Shown in pieces: positions 27,577 through 36,274 of a stretch of DNA of 64,000 nt; position 1 is the first letter of the stretch; every line of letters starts with the position of its first letter. The DNA lies in assembly GCF_009193325.2 (NCBI RefSeq), contig NZ_CP059856.1:1426001-1490000 (forward strand), given 5' to 3'. This stretch comes from Bacteroides zhangwenhongii. Lineage in GTDB: Bacteria; Bacteroidota; Bacteroidia; Bacteroidales; Bacteroidaceae. The translations under genes and the position numbers were made by a program. The notes beneath the pieces were generated by a model, which was given only the letters and a program-made list of their open reading frames with translations, ran no database searches and was not told where the DNA came from.

Positions 27577-30051
27577 TTATTTTCCGATCAGGATATATTC
27601 TTTTCCCGCTTTTGTGGGCAGGTCATACAAATAGGTTTCCGTCAGCTCTATTTTATTCAATTTTGCTTTCCCGTTAATCAATGGCTTGGTAATAGCGGGG
27701 ACGGCAAAGAGAGGATTAGGGTTCTTGCCTTTGGCAGCTTTCAGTCCTTTACCTTTTAGCGGGTTGAGTGAGCGGAGACGACAGTTTCCTCCTTTGTGGG
27801 ATTTTACTATCAGATGATTTACTTTTCCGTCTTTCCAACTCAAGTCAAGCTCAAAACCGCCACGTGCGATAATACCTTTCACCGAACCTTCCTTCCACAA
27901 AGTAGGGAGGGCGGGAAGTAAATAGATGAATCCGTCATAACTCTGCATCAGCATTTCTACGATTCCTGCCGTACAACCGAAGTTCCCGTCAATCTGAAAG
28001 GGTGGATGCGCATCGAACAAATTAGGATAAGTACCGCCTTTTTTCTTTTCGTTGCGTACAAGAGTCAACTGATCTGTTATCAGCTTATAAGCATGGTCAC
28101 CATCAAGCAGACGCGCCCAAAGACAAACTTTCCATCCCATACTCCAGCCGGTAGACGGATCCCCGCGATGGATGAGCGAGGTGCGTGCCGCATCAAACAA
28201 TTCCGGTGTGCGGTATGGAGAAATCTGATTGCTGGGGAACAATCCGTAAAGATGGGAGACATGACGATGTACATCGTTCGGATCATCCCAATCGAACATC
28301 CATTCTTGCAATTGTCCCCAATGACCTATTTGCATAGGAGGCATTTCTTTCAAGCGTTGCTTTAGATGAGTTGCGAAATCTTTGTCGGTATCCAGAATTT
28401 CGGAAGCTGAGATAATAGCCGTCCAAAGATCGAAAATCAACTGATTATCCATCGTACATCCGGTGGCTGTCGTTGCCTTTCCATTACTGCCCGAATGTAC
28501 ATTCTCCGGTGAATTGCTAGGACAAACCACCAACCAATTGTGTATCGGTTCCTTTACCATGGTTTCATCGAAGAAACGGCCGGACTCTTTCAGTATAGGA
28601 TAGATGGAACGCAAAAAAACGGTATCTCCGGTATATAGGTAACGTTCCCATAAATGACGGCAGAGCCACGCTCCACCACTAGACCACATACCCGAAGGGG
28701 CTTTGTCAATTGCTCCTGTGACGCGCCAGATATCTGTGTTGTGATGGAGTACCCAGCCATTCGCTCCATACATGATTTTAGCCGTTTCCTTGCCTGTCTC
28801 GCTGACCTCTTTTATCAGCCGGAAAAGAGGCTCGTTCAGCTCGCTAAGATTGGTAACTTCAGACGGCCAATAGTTCATCTCCAAGTTGATGTTGCAAGTG
28901 TATTTGCTGTCCCAAGAAGGAAATAATTTGTCATTCCAGATACCTTGCAAGTTAGCGGGTTGTCCTCCGGGTTGTGAAGAACAAATCAATAGGTAACGCC
29001 CGAACTGGAAGTAAGTAGCTACCAAATGAGCATCATTTGTATCTTTGAAGTTTTCTACACGTTTATCGGTTGTGATGTTTTCATATCGGTTTTTACCTAA
29101 GTTCAAAGATACTCTGGTCAAGTATCGGCGATAGAAATCGGTATGATTTTTCTTGGCTTCCGGAAATGGATGTTTCATTGCTTTGGAAAGATAGTCTTTA
29201 GCCCGTTCTATCTGATTTCCTGTGATATCCAGATAATTATTGAAATTGGTGGCTATTGACACGTAAATGATAGCTTCATCAGCTCCTTCTACCGAAAGAA
29301 TTCCATCCGCACATGCTATTTTCCCACCTCTATTCCGTGCAGTCAACCGTCCTTGAAATTCCACTTTCCCTTTGAGACCTTCATGCCAGGAAGAGACACC
29401 GGAAAGCGTGACGCAATTTCCTTCCTCAGAGGAAATCATTACATCTTGATGAGGAGAAGTCAGTTGGGCATTAAAGGTTATTTGCCCCGGACGGCTGGCT
29501 GTCAGTCTGACCATTACCACTTGATCGGTAAATGAGGTAATCGTTTCGCGTTGGTATTGTACTCCGTCTACCTCATATCGCACGATGGCGCGGGCGGAAT
29601 CCAGACTTAGCTCCCGATAGTAGTCCGAATAACGGGTATGTCCGGGAAAAGCGATTCGCAGGTCCCCGAAACTTTGATAAGGCATTCCCGAGTTTGTCTT
29701 AGCCATCACCTTCTCGGTAGCGAGAGTTTGCGCTTCGAGATATTTTCCTGCAAAGACCAGTTCACGCACTTTGGGAATATACTCAAGTGCGTCCGGGTTG
29801 GCGTTGTTGTTAGGGCGTCCCGCCCAGATAGTTTCTTCGTTTAGTTGTATTTGTTCTGTACCCGGTGTTCCATATACCATAGCTCCCAAACGGCCATTGC
29901 CCAAAGGCAGTGCTTCCGTCCATACCTGTGCGGGACGGTTATACCATAACTTATATTCTTGCGTAGAAGTATTCGTTTCCTGTGCATGAATAGAAGTTAC
30001 AGACAGCATGACGAGCGCATATCCGATCAATCTCTTTTTATTCATTATCAT
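27577..30051 (-). CDS. GH95 alpha-L-galactosidase/fucosidase
   Basis: 824 residues with a signal peptide ending near SIHAQ. A second in-frame ATG two codons in (30045) is an equally good start. N-terminal GH95 beta-sandwich (WYNRPAQVWTEALPLGNGRLGAMVYG), (alpha/alpha)6 domain with NINLEMNYWPSEV (about 387, the paired Asn residues), SNSPEN (about 512, candidate acid Glu) and FQIDGNFGCTAG (about 687). In GH95 these residues position water and acid for inverting hydrolysis. From memory BT1010 removes the terminal alpha-L-galactose of RG-II chain A. First gene of the operon GH95-GH105-GH140-GH78/GH33, with the shared motif 26 bp upstream. Confidence 0.9.
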   Translation of the reverse strand: MIMNKKRLIGYALVMLSVTSIHAQETNTSTQEYKLWYNRPAQVWTEALPLGNGRLGAMVYGTPGTEQIQLNEETIWAGRPNNNANPDALEYIPKVRELVFAGKYLEAQTLATEKVMAKTNSGMPYQSFGDLRIAFPGHTRYSDYYRELSLDSARAIVRYEVDGVQYQRETITSFTDQVVMVRLTASRPGQITFNAQLTSPHQDVMISSEEGNCVTLSGVSSWHEGLKGKVEFQGRLTARNRGGKIACADGILSVEGADEAIIYVSIATNFNNYLDITGNQIERAKDYLSKAMKHPFPEAKKNHTDFYRRYLTRVSLNLGKNRYENITTDKRVENFKDTNDAHLVATYFQFGRYLLICSSQPGGQPANLQGIWNDKLFPSWDSKYTCNINLEMNYWPSEVTNLSELNEPLFRLIKEVSETGKETAKIMYGANGWVLHHNTDIWRVTGAIDKAPSGMWSSGGAWLCRHLWERYLYTGDTVFLRSIYPILKESGRFFDETMVKEPIHNWLVVCPSNSPENVHSGSNGKATTATGCTMDNQLIFDLWTAIISASEILDTDKDFATHLKQRLKEMPPMQIGHWGQLQEWMFDWDDPNDVHRHVSHLYGLFPSNQISPYRTPELFDAARTSLIHRGDPSTGWSMGWKVCLWARLLDGDHAYKLITDQLTLVRNEKKKGGTYPNLFDAHPPFQIDGNFGCTAGIVEMLMQSYDGFIYLLPALPTLWKEGSVKGIIARGGFELDLSWKDGKVNHLIVKSHKGGNCRLRSLNPLKGKGLKAAKGKNPNPLFAVPAITKPLINGKAKLNKIELTETYLYDLPTKAGKEYILIGK

Positions 30052-30076
30052 CTAACGTCTTTTATACTTTTATAAA

Positions 30077-30101
30077 AGGACGGTTGAACGGACATTTTGT
30101 A
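30077..30101 (-). promoter_or_regulatory. Shared PUL motif (copy F) before the minus-strand operon
   Basis: On the minus strand GGGTACAAA, 13 bases, CGTCCT (one mismatch to CGTCTT), then TATAAA two bases later. The TACAAA half is at 30096-30101 and the CGTCCT half at 30077-30082. The flanking TTATTG and the GTCC inside the spacer also match other copies. GH95 begins 25 bases downstream. Its presence on the opposite strand and correctly oriented to its gene argues against chance. Confidence 0.68.
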
Positions 30102-30127
30102 CCCAATAAGTCGCTAAAAGAATATAA

Positions 30128-31219
30128 TTACTCGGACATTATTTTTATCTTTTCAATCGGCTGCTGCTTGACGGTATCCATTGGAACAGCCCGATAATGC
30201 ACTTTGGAAAAATCAATAGAGCGCAAATCAATGCTGCGTATCGTACTGTTGTACATCGTTCGGAAATAGATAATCCGGTTATTCATATCCGTTGCTGATG
30301 TCCATTGCGTGGCACTTGGAATATCAGAAGGAACTTGTCCTAACGGAAATTCTATACCTTCGGGTATATCGAAGTTATTCAATATCTGAAAACATTGAAG
30401 AACCGTTTTCAGAGTTGTATCCTGTTGAGGAGCCGTTGCCTGATAGAAAGCCGCACGGACAAAGCGGGATGGGGGAGTCACGTCACCTGGAATACCAAGA
30501 AAACCACTTCCTGCGCCAAAAGAACTCAACTCAATGTTGCCAAGCCGTTGTGCGGGAGCTGTACCGGGAAACAAATTGACATAATTGTTCAGATTCGTAA
30601 GATGCCATTCGAAACCGGGAGAGTTGGTGAGCACACCCAGTTTGTTCTCATAAAAATGTAGCTCGCCATTAGTGATTTCAAGAACGAGCTGGCGTCCCGA
30701 AATATCTGCAAATCTCCAATGAACAGTCGAAGCGCGTGGATCAATATTGATAATATGCACCTTCCGGGCTGCCTCTTTTACTTCATCCACTGTAGCACAT
30801 TTTCCTAATATCCAAGAGACAAACTGTAGATCAGAGATGCTTTTCGCTTTTTTAGCAGAATCATACTTTTCGTATTGGCCATAATTCGGAAAATAGAATA
30901 ATCCTGCCGAAAGTCCGGCTTCGTTCAGCCCTTCGGCAACAAACTCTTTTTGTTCGACAGCCAGCCCCACATATCCATAACGTGCCGTAAAAGACATACC
31001 GTCAATCCCGTCAGGTGTGTAAGACCGTTCGGTATAGCCTCGCGGAACAATAACATATTGACTATTCAGATTACTTCCTCCCCATTCGATAGTGCGTGCG
31101 ACAATTGTTGTGTCCTTTTGACTTTTTAAGGTGATACCGGTACAGGCTTTTATTGGAGACTGATAAAAGAATGCGCCGGCAACCAGCAATGCCATAGTTG
31201 CAGATAACTTTATTTTCAT
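30128..31219 (-). CDS. Choloylglycine hydrolase / penicillin V acylase family protein (linear amide C-N hydrolase)
   Basis: 363 residues. A signal peptide ends directly before Cys26 (SPIKA then CTGITL), as in N-terminal-nucleophile hydrolases where processing exposes the catalytic Cys. Other family motifs are present: ARTIEWGGSNL, LNEAGLSAGLFYFP, LTNSPGFEWHLTNLNNYV and SRFVRAAF. These are the motifs of bile salt hydrolases and penicillin V acylases; the sequence alone does not decide between them or another amide. It is periplasmic by its signal. It runs parallel to, but ahead of, the GH95 operon, which has its own motif in the 76-bp gap, so it is probably a separate unit. There is no obvious link to RG-II. 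Confidence 0.88.
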   Translation of the reverse strand: MKIKLSATMALLVAGAFFYQSPIKACTGITLKSQKDTTIVARTIEWGGSNLNSQYVIVPRGYTERSYTPDGIDGMSFTARYGYVGLAVEQKEFVAEGLNEAGLSAGLFYFPNYGQYEKYDSAKKAKSISDLQFVSWILGKCATVDEVKEAARKVHIINIDPRASTVHWRFADISGRQLVLEITNGELHFYENKLGVLTNSPGFEWHLTNLNNYVNLFPGTAPAQRLGNIELSSFGAGSGFLGIPGDVTPPSRFVRAAFYQATAPQQDTTLKTVLQCFQILNNFDIPEGIEFPLGQVPSDIPSATQWTSATDMNNRIIYFRTMYNSTIRSIDLRSIDFSKVHYRAVPMDTVKQQPIEKIKIMSE

Positions 31220-31294
31220 AATGATCGTTTTTTATATAAACAAATTACTTTGAAAATAAGTTTGAAAGGAGACTGTCATATTCTCTGTATTTTC

Positions 31295-31325
31295 TTGTCA
31301 TTTGAAATATACTTTCCTATATTTG
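31295..31325 (+). promoter_or_regulatory. Bacteroides-type promoter for the alkyltransferase gene
   Basis: TTG (31295-31297), 20 bases, TATATTTG (31318-31325). The ATG at 31350 is 24 bp beyond, which supports that start over the upstream frame extension. Confidence 0.65.
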
Positions 31326-31349
31326 AAGAAAAAAGAAGAAAAGAACAAT

Positions 31350-31877
31350 ATGGAAACTATAAAGATTACACGATATCAATCGCCCGTGGGCGAGATGCTT
31401 GTCGGTTCTTACGGCGATAAGCTGTGTATTTGCGATTGGGCGGTGGAGAAACGACGAGGTACGATAGACCGTCGCATACAGCGACATCTGAATGCGAAGT
31501 ACGAAGAGGGGACTTCCGACATCATCGAACGGGCAATCGGTGAACTCGAAGAATATTTTGCCGGACACCGTAAGATATTCGACATTCCCGTTGTCTTTAC
31601 CGGCTCGGAATTTCAATGCACCGTATGGGAAGAACTGATGAAAATACCCTATGGAACGACCATATCTTATGGCGAGCTTGCCCGCCGCATCCATAACCCG
31701 AAGGCTGTGCGTGCAGTCGCATCGGCCAATGCCACCAATCCTATCTCTATCTTTGTTCCCTGCCATCGGGTAATCGGCAGCAATCATAAACTTACGGGGT
31801 ACGGAGGTGGTCTCGATGCGAAAAAAGGATTATTGGAGTTGGAATGTTCTAAAACGATGGGGCTCGGTTTATGGTAG
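31350..31877 (+). CDS. ogt: Methylated-DNA--protein-cysteine methyltransferase (Ogt type)
   Basis: Cytoplasmic DNA repair protein that takes alkyl groups from O6-alkylguanine onto its own cysteine. 175 residues from 31350. The active-site motif FVPCHRVIG places the acceptor at Cys138. The preceding FQCTVWEELMKIPYGTTISYGELA and NPKAVRAV segments are the helix-turn-helix and arginine finger region. The frame is open back to a TTG at 31302, but that region contains the -7 box. Stand-alone gene with its own promoter and terminator; no relation to the glycan enzymes. Confidence 0.93.
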   Translation: METIKITRYQSPVGEMLVGSYGDKLCICDWAVEKRRGTIDRRIQRHLNAKYEEGTSDIIERAIGELEEYFAGHRKIFDIPVVFTGSEFQCTVWEELMKIPYGTTISYGELARRIHNPKAVRAVASANATNPISIFVPCHRVIGSNHKLTGYGGGLDAKKGLLELECSKTMGLGLW

Positions 31878-31888
31878 ATTTAATATAC

Positions 31889-31946
31889 AAAATCACGAAA
31901 AGTGCCATTCACGCGAAACGATGAGTGGCACTTTTAGTGATTTTTC
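31889..31946 (+). terminator. Strong hairpin terminator after ogt
   Basis: 23-bp arms (31889-31911 and 31922-31944) with two imperfect positions, a 10-base loop and A-rich/T-rich flanks, 12 bp after the stop codon. It could terminate in either direction. Confidence 0.75.
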
Positions 31947-32027
31947 AGTGAAATAAATGGCTATATGCCTGTATTTGGACTTGCTGGGCGTACCGAAATA
32001 GGGGCTTCATTTTTTTGTTTTATTGAG

Positions 32028-32052
32028 TACAAAATATGGATAATTGCGTCTT
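32028..32052 (+). promoter_or_regulatory. Shared PUL motif (copy B) before GH127
   Basis: TATTGAGTACAAA (32021-32033), 13 bases, CGTCTT (32047-32052), then TATAAA three bases on. The GH127 ATG is 40 bp downstream at 32093. Confidence 0.72.
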
Positions 32053-32092
32053 TTTATAAAGATATTGTGTAAATTTTAAATTATCCATATTA

Positions 32093-34195
32093 ATGAAACA
32101 GATAAAACTGTTACTTCTTTTAGCTTCCGCCTCCGTTACGGGAGCACTTGCGCAGAGCAATGGATTGACGGATATGAGTCAGAGCCGTTTTGCGAAAATG
32201 GCGAATACCGGAATCGGTGCCGTACATTGGACGGATGGATTCTGGGGAGATCGCTTTCAGGTATTTAGCCGGACTTCCCTGCAAAGTATGTGGAACACTT
32301 GGAACGCGCCGGAGATCTCTCACGGTTTCCGTAATTTTGAGATTGCTGCCGGGGTATGCAAAGGAGAGCATTGGGGACCTCCATTTCATGACGGAGATAT
32401 GTATAAATGGATGGAAGGTGTGGCTTCTGTCTATGCAGTTAATAAAGATCCGGAGTTGGATAAGTTAATGGATAACTTTATTACTTGTGTTGTAAAAGCC
32501 CAACGTGCAGACGGTTATATACATACTCCTGTTATTATCGAAGAACTGAATAAAGGGATTGATTCCCATACAACAGCATTGGGTGATCAGCATAAACAGA
32601 CGGTCATTGGAACGAAAGTAGGTGATGAGAATGAAAAAGGAGCTTTTGCCAATCGGCTGAACTTTGAGACTTATAATTTGGGACACTTGATGATGGCGGG
32701 TATTGTGCATCGTCGTGCTACCGGAAAGACTACTCTTTTCGATGCTGCTGTGAAAGCGACGGATTTCCTCTGTCATTTTTATGAAACGGCTTCTGCCGAA
32801 CTGGCTCGCAATGCTATTTGTCCCTCTCATTATATGGGGGTAGTCGAAATGTACCGGGCTACCGGAAATCCCCGTTATCTGGAACTTTCAAAGAATCTGA
32901 TTGATATCCGTGGCATGGTGGAGAACGGTACGGACGATAATCAGGACCGTATTCCTTTCCGCGATCAATATCGTGCGATGGGGCATGCCGTACGCGCCAA
33001 CTATCTGTATGCCGGAGTAGCGGATGTATATGCAGAAACCGGTGAGCAGCAATTAATGAAGAACCTGACTAGTATCTGGAATGATATCGTGACCCGGAAA
33101 ATGTATGTGACCGGTGCTTGCGGTGCTCTTTATGATGGTACATCACCCGATGGAACGTGTTATGAGCCGGATAGTATTCAGAAAGTGCATCAGAGTTATG
33201 GACGTCCTTATCAGCTGCCGAATAGCACTGCTCACAATGAAACGTGTGCCAATATCGGTAATATGCTGTTTAACTGGCGGATGCTGGAGGTGACAGGGGA
33301 TGCGAAATATGCTGATCTTGTGGAGACTTGTCTTTATAACAGTGTATTGAGCGGTATTAGTCTGGATGGAAAGAAGTATTTCTACACGAATCCGCTTCGT
33401 ATCAGTGCTGATCTTCCTTACACGCTTCGCTGGCCGAAGGAACGGACGGAATATATCAGTTGTTTCTGCTGTCCTCCGAACACATTGCGTACACTGTGCC
33501 AGGCACAAAACTATGCATATACATTGAGTCCGGAAGGGATTTATTGCAATTTGTATGGGGCAAATACATTGACAACGACTTGGAAAGAGAAGGGAGAAGT
33601 AGCTCTGACGCAGGAAACGGATTATCCTTGGGATGGAAATATACGTGTAACGTTGGATAAAGTTTCTCGTAAGGCGGGTACTTTCTCGCTCTTCTTACGT
33701 ATTCCTGAATGGTGCGAAAAGGCTACGCTTACGGTGAATGGACAGCCGTTGCAAGTCAATGCGAAGGCAAATTCGTATGCGGAAGTAAATCGTGCATGGA
33801 AGAAGGGGGATGTAGTGGAGTTAGTGATGGATATGCCTGTGCGTTTGCTCGAAGCTCATCCGTTGGCAGAGGAGATTCGTAATCAGGTGGTAGTGAAGCG
33901 CGGACCGTTGGTTTATTGTCTGGAAAATATGGATATAGCTAATGGAGAGAAGATTGATAATGTATTGATTCCTGCTGATATAAAATTGACTCCGAAGAAG
34001 ATCACGATTGAGGGTAGTCCGATTGTAACGCTCGAAGGCAAAGCGCGTCTGGCATCTGCAACTTCTTGGGAAGGGGTACTTTATCGTCCGGTGGTTCAGG
34101 CAGAGAAGACGGTGGATATTCGTTTGATTCCTTATTATGCCTGGGGAAATAGAGGAAAAGGAGAGATGACCGTATGGATGCCTCTTGCCAGATAA
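32093..34195 (+). CDS. GH127 enzyme (probable aceric acid hydrolase)
   Basis: 700 residues; signal peptide ends near GALAQ. DUF1680/GH127 (alpha/alpha)6 fold. The metal-cysteine active site of GH127 is visible: Glu and Cys in AHNETCANIG (about 380-385), and the vicinal cysteines in ISCFCCPPNT (about 457-461), one of which is the nucleophile in characterised members. GH127 was first known for beta-L-arabinofuranosidases. In the RG-II setting the BT1003 equivalent is, from memory, an L-aceric acid hydrolase acting on chain B, and gene context favours that here. First gene of the GH127-GH141-GH78 unit, 21 bp before GH141. Confidence 0.88.
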   Translation: MKQIKLLLLLASASVTGALAQSNGLTDMSQSRFAKMANTGIGAVHWTDGFWGDRFQVFSRTSLQSMWNTWNAPEISHGFRNFEIAAGVCKGEHWGPPFHDGDMYKWMEGVASVYAVNKDPELDKLMDNFITCVVKAQRADGYIHTPVIIEELNKGIDSHTTALGDQHKQTVIGTKVGDENEKGAFANRLNFETYNLGHLMMAGIVHRRATGKTTLFDAAVKATDFLCHFYETASAELARNAICPSHYMGVVEMYRATGNPRYLELSKNLIDIRGMVENGTDDNQDRIPFRDQYRAMGHAVRANYLYAGVADVYAETGEQQLMKNLTSIWNDIVTRKMYVTGACGALYDGTSPDGTCYEPDSIQKVHQSYGRPYQLPNSTAHNETCANIGNMLFNWRMLEVTGDAKYADLVETCLYNSVLSGISLDGKKYFYTNPLRISADLPYTLRWPKERTEYISCFCCPPNTLRTLCQAQNYAYTLSPEGIYCNLYGANTLTTTWKEKGEVALTQETDYPWDGNIRVTLDKVSRKAGTFSLFLRIPEWCEKATLTVNGQPLQVNAKANSYAEVNRAWKKGDVVELVMDMPVRLLEAHPLAEEIRNQVVVKRGPLVYCLENMDIANGEKIDNVLIPADIKLTPKKITIEGSPIVTLEGKARLASATSWEGVLYRPVVQAEKTVDIRLIPYYAWGNRGKGEMTVWMPLAR

Positions 34196-34216
34196 TCATG
34201 ATACAGAAATGAAGAA

Positions 34217-36112
34217 ATGAGGATGAGAAAGTTATTTTTAACGGCTATATGTATTTTGTGCAGTCATTGGTTATGGTCCGGTGAGATATGGGTTTCTCCC
34301 AAAGGTAATGACTTTAATGATGGAACCCGCCAGTCTCCCAAAGCAACGCTGACTGCTGCTTTACGGCAAGCGCGTGAGTGGCGGAGGACGGGAGATGACC
34401 GTGTACAGGGAGGAATCACTGTTTATATGGAAGGGGGAACGTACGCTTTGTATGAGCCGGTTTTTATTCGTCCGGAAGATAGTGGGACAAAGGAATCGCC
34501 GACGGTGATCCGTTCAGCGGTCAATGAAAAGACTGTGACCCGTTCGGCAGCCGATGAAAAGGTGGTGTTGAGTGGAGAAGTCCGTATCAAGAATTGGAAG
34601 AAACAAGGAAAGCTCTGGGTGGCAGATGTGCCGGCATTTAATGGGCGTCCATTGGATTTCCGTCAGTTGTGGGTGAATGGAGAAAAGGCTGTCCGTGCCC
34701 GTGATGTAGAGGATTTCGAAAAGATGAACCGTATTTGCAGCGTGGATGAAAAGAATGAAGTTCTTTATGTTCCTGCGGTTGCGGTACGCAGACTTATTGA
34801 TAATAAGGGAAAAATGAAGGCTGAATATGCCGAGATGGTACTCCATCAGATGTGGTGTGTGGCTAATCTTCGGATTCGGTCTATTGAGGTGCAGGGAGAT
34901 AGTGCGGCGGTACGTTTTCACCAGCCGGAAAGCCGGATTCAGTTTGAACATCCTTGGCCGCGTCCAATGGTGACGACGGACGGACATAATTCCGCTTTCT
35001 ATCTGACGAATGCCCGTGAGCTATTGGATGTACCGGGCGAATGGTATCACGATATGGATGCCCGTAGAGTGTATTATTATCCACGGGAAGGAGAGAAGAT
35101 GCAGGAGGCGGAAGTGATGGTACCTGCCATTGAGACGTTAGTACAGGTAGAAGGTACTTTGGATCGTCCTGTGTGTCATATTCGTTTTGAGAAAATTACT
35201 TTTTCTTATACTACGTGGATGCGTCCGTCGGAGAAAGGACATGTGCCTCTTCAGGCAGGTATGTATCTGACGGATGGGTACCGGATTGATCCGAAGATGC
35301 AACGGGATTATCTGAATCATCCGTTGGATAATCAAGGATGGTTGGGTCGTCCTGCGGCTGCTGTCCGGATAGCTGCTGCCAGGCAGATTGATTTTGAGCG
35401 TTGCCGATTTGAACATCTGGGTTCTACCGGACTGGATTATGAAGAAGCGGTGCAGGGTGGTATTGTTCGTGGTTGTCTCTTTCGCGATATTGCAGGAAAT
35501 GGTTTGCTGGCCGGTAGTTTTTCTCCGGCTGCTCACGAAACGCATTTGCCTTATGATCCTGCTGACCGCCGGGAAGTATGCACACACCAACAAATCAATA
35601 ATTGCTATTTCACGGAAGTAGGTAATGAGGACTGGGGATGCCTCGCCATTGCTGCGGGGTATGTGAGTGATATTAATATCGAGCATAATGAAATTAGTGA
35701 AGTTCCTTATAGTGGCATCAGTCTTGGTTGGGGATGGACACAAACTGTGAATTGTATGCGTAATAACAGAGTTCATGCAAATCTGATTCATCATTATGCG
35801 AAACACATGTATGATGTAGCGGGTATTTACACACTCGGCTCACAGCCCAAAAGCTATGTAACGGAGAATTGTGTGCATAGTATCTATAAACCGGGGTATG
35901 TGCACGATCCTAATCATTGGTTCTACCTTTATACAGATGAGGGTTCTTCTTTTATTACTGTTCGTGATAATTGGACGGAAGGGGAGAAGTATTTGCAAAA
36001 TGCCAATGGTCCCGGAAATGTGTGGGAGAATAATGGTCCGAAAGTGGATGATGCTATTCGTGAACGTGCAGGATTGGAAGCTGAATACAAGGATTTGCTG
36101 AACATTCGATAG
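34217..36112 (+). CDS. GH141 parallel beta-helix glycosidase (probable alpha-L-fucosidase)
   Basis: 631 residues with an N-terminal signal peptide (cut near WSG). Start GEIWVSPKGNDFNDGTRQSPKATL is the usual opening of secreted beta-helix enzymes, followed by repeated coils such as IRFEKITFSY, IDFERCRFEHLGSTGLDY, INNCYFTEVGNEDWG and INIEHNEISEVPYSGISLGWGW. From memory this corresponds to BT1002, founder of GH141, which removes alpha-L-fucose in chain A. The catalytic acids cannot be picked with confidence by eye. Second gene of its unit; a tandem repeat lies after the stop. Confidence 0.85.
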   Translation: MRMRKLFLTAICILCSHWLWSGEIWVSPKGNDFNDGTRQSPKATLTAALRQAREWRRTGDDRVQGGITVYMEGGTYALYEPVFIRPEDSGTKESPTVIRSAVNEKTVTRSAADEKVVLSGEVRIKNWKKQGKLWVADVPAFNGRPLDFRQLWVNGEKAVRARDVEDFEKMNRICSVDEKNEVLYVPAVAVRRLIDNKGKMKAEYAEMVLHQMWCVANLRIRSIEVQGDSAAVRFHQPESRIQFEHPWPRPMVTTDGHNSAFYLTNARELLDVPGEWYHDMDARRVYYYPREGEKMQEAEVMVPAIETLVQVEGTLDRPVCHIRFEKITFSYTTWMRPSEKGHVPLQAGMYLTDGYRIDPKMQRDYLNHPLDNQGWLGRPAAAVRIAAARQIDFERCRFEHLGSTGLDYEEAVQGGIVRGCLFRDIAGNGLLAGSFSPAAHETHLPYDPADRREVCTHQQINNCYFTEVGNEDWGCLAIAAGYVSDINIEHNEISEVPYSGISLGWGWTQTVNCMRNNRVHANLIHHYAKHMYDVAGIYTLGSQPKSYVTENCVHSIYKPGYVHDPNHWFYLYTDEGSSFITVRDNWTEGEKYLQNANGPGNVWENNGPKVDDAIRERAGLEAEYKDLLNIR

Positions 36113-36144
36113 TAGTTGGTAACTCATTTAACTGCAATATGCGG

Positions 36145-36236
36145 TTCGTTCCACAGATATGGAACTAAAGGAAAACAGATGTAGAACTAAAGGGAAACAG
36201 ATGTGGAACTAAACATTAACAGTTGTAGAACGAATT
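36145..36236. repeat. About four tandem copies of a 22-bp degenerate unit
   Basis: Between GH141 and GH78. Units resemble ACAGATGTGGAACTAAAGG and recur at roughly 22-bp steps (CAGATATGGAACTAAAG, CAGATGTAGAACTAAAG, CAGATGTGGAACTAAAC, CAGTTGTAGAACGAA). The outer ends are imperfect inverted repeats (TTCGTTCCACAG against AGTTGTAGAACGAA). No ORF or shared PUL motif occurs in this 162-bp gap. Confidence 0.75.
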
Positions 36237-36274
36237 GTTTCTTATAACGCAGTCGGTTAATAATAGAAAGAATA

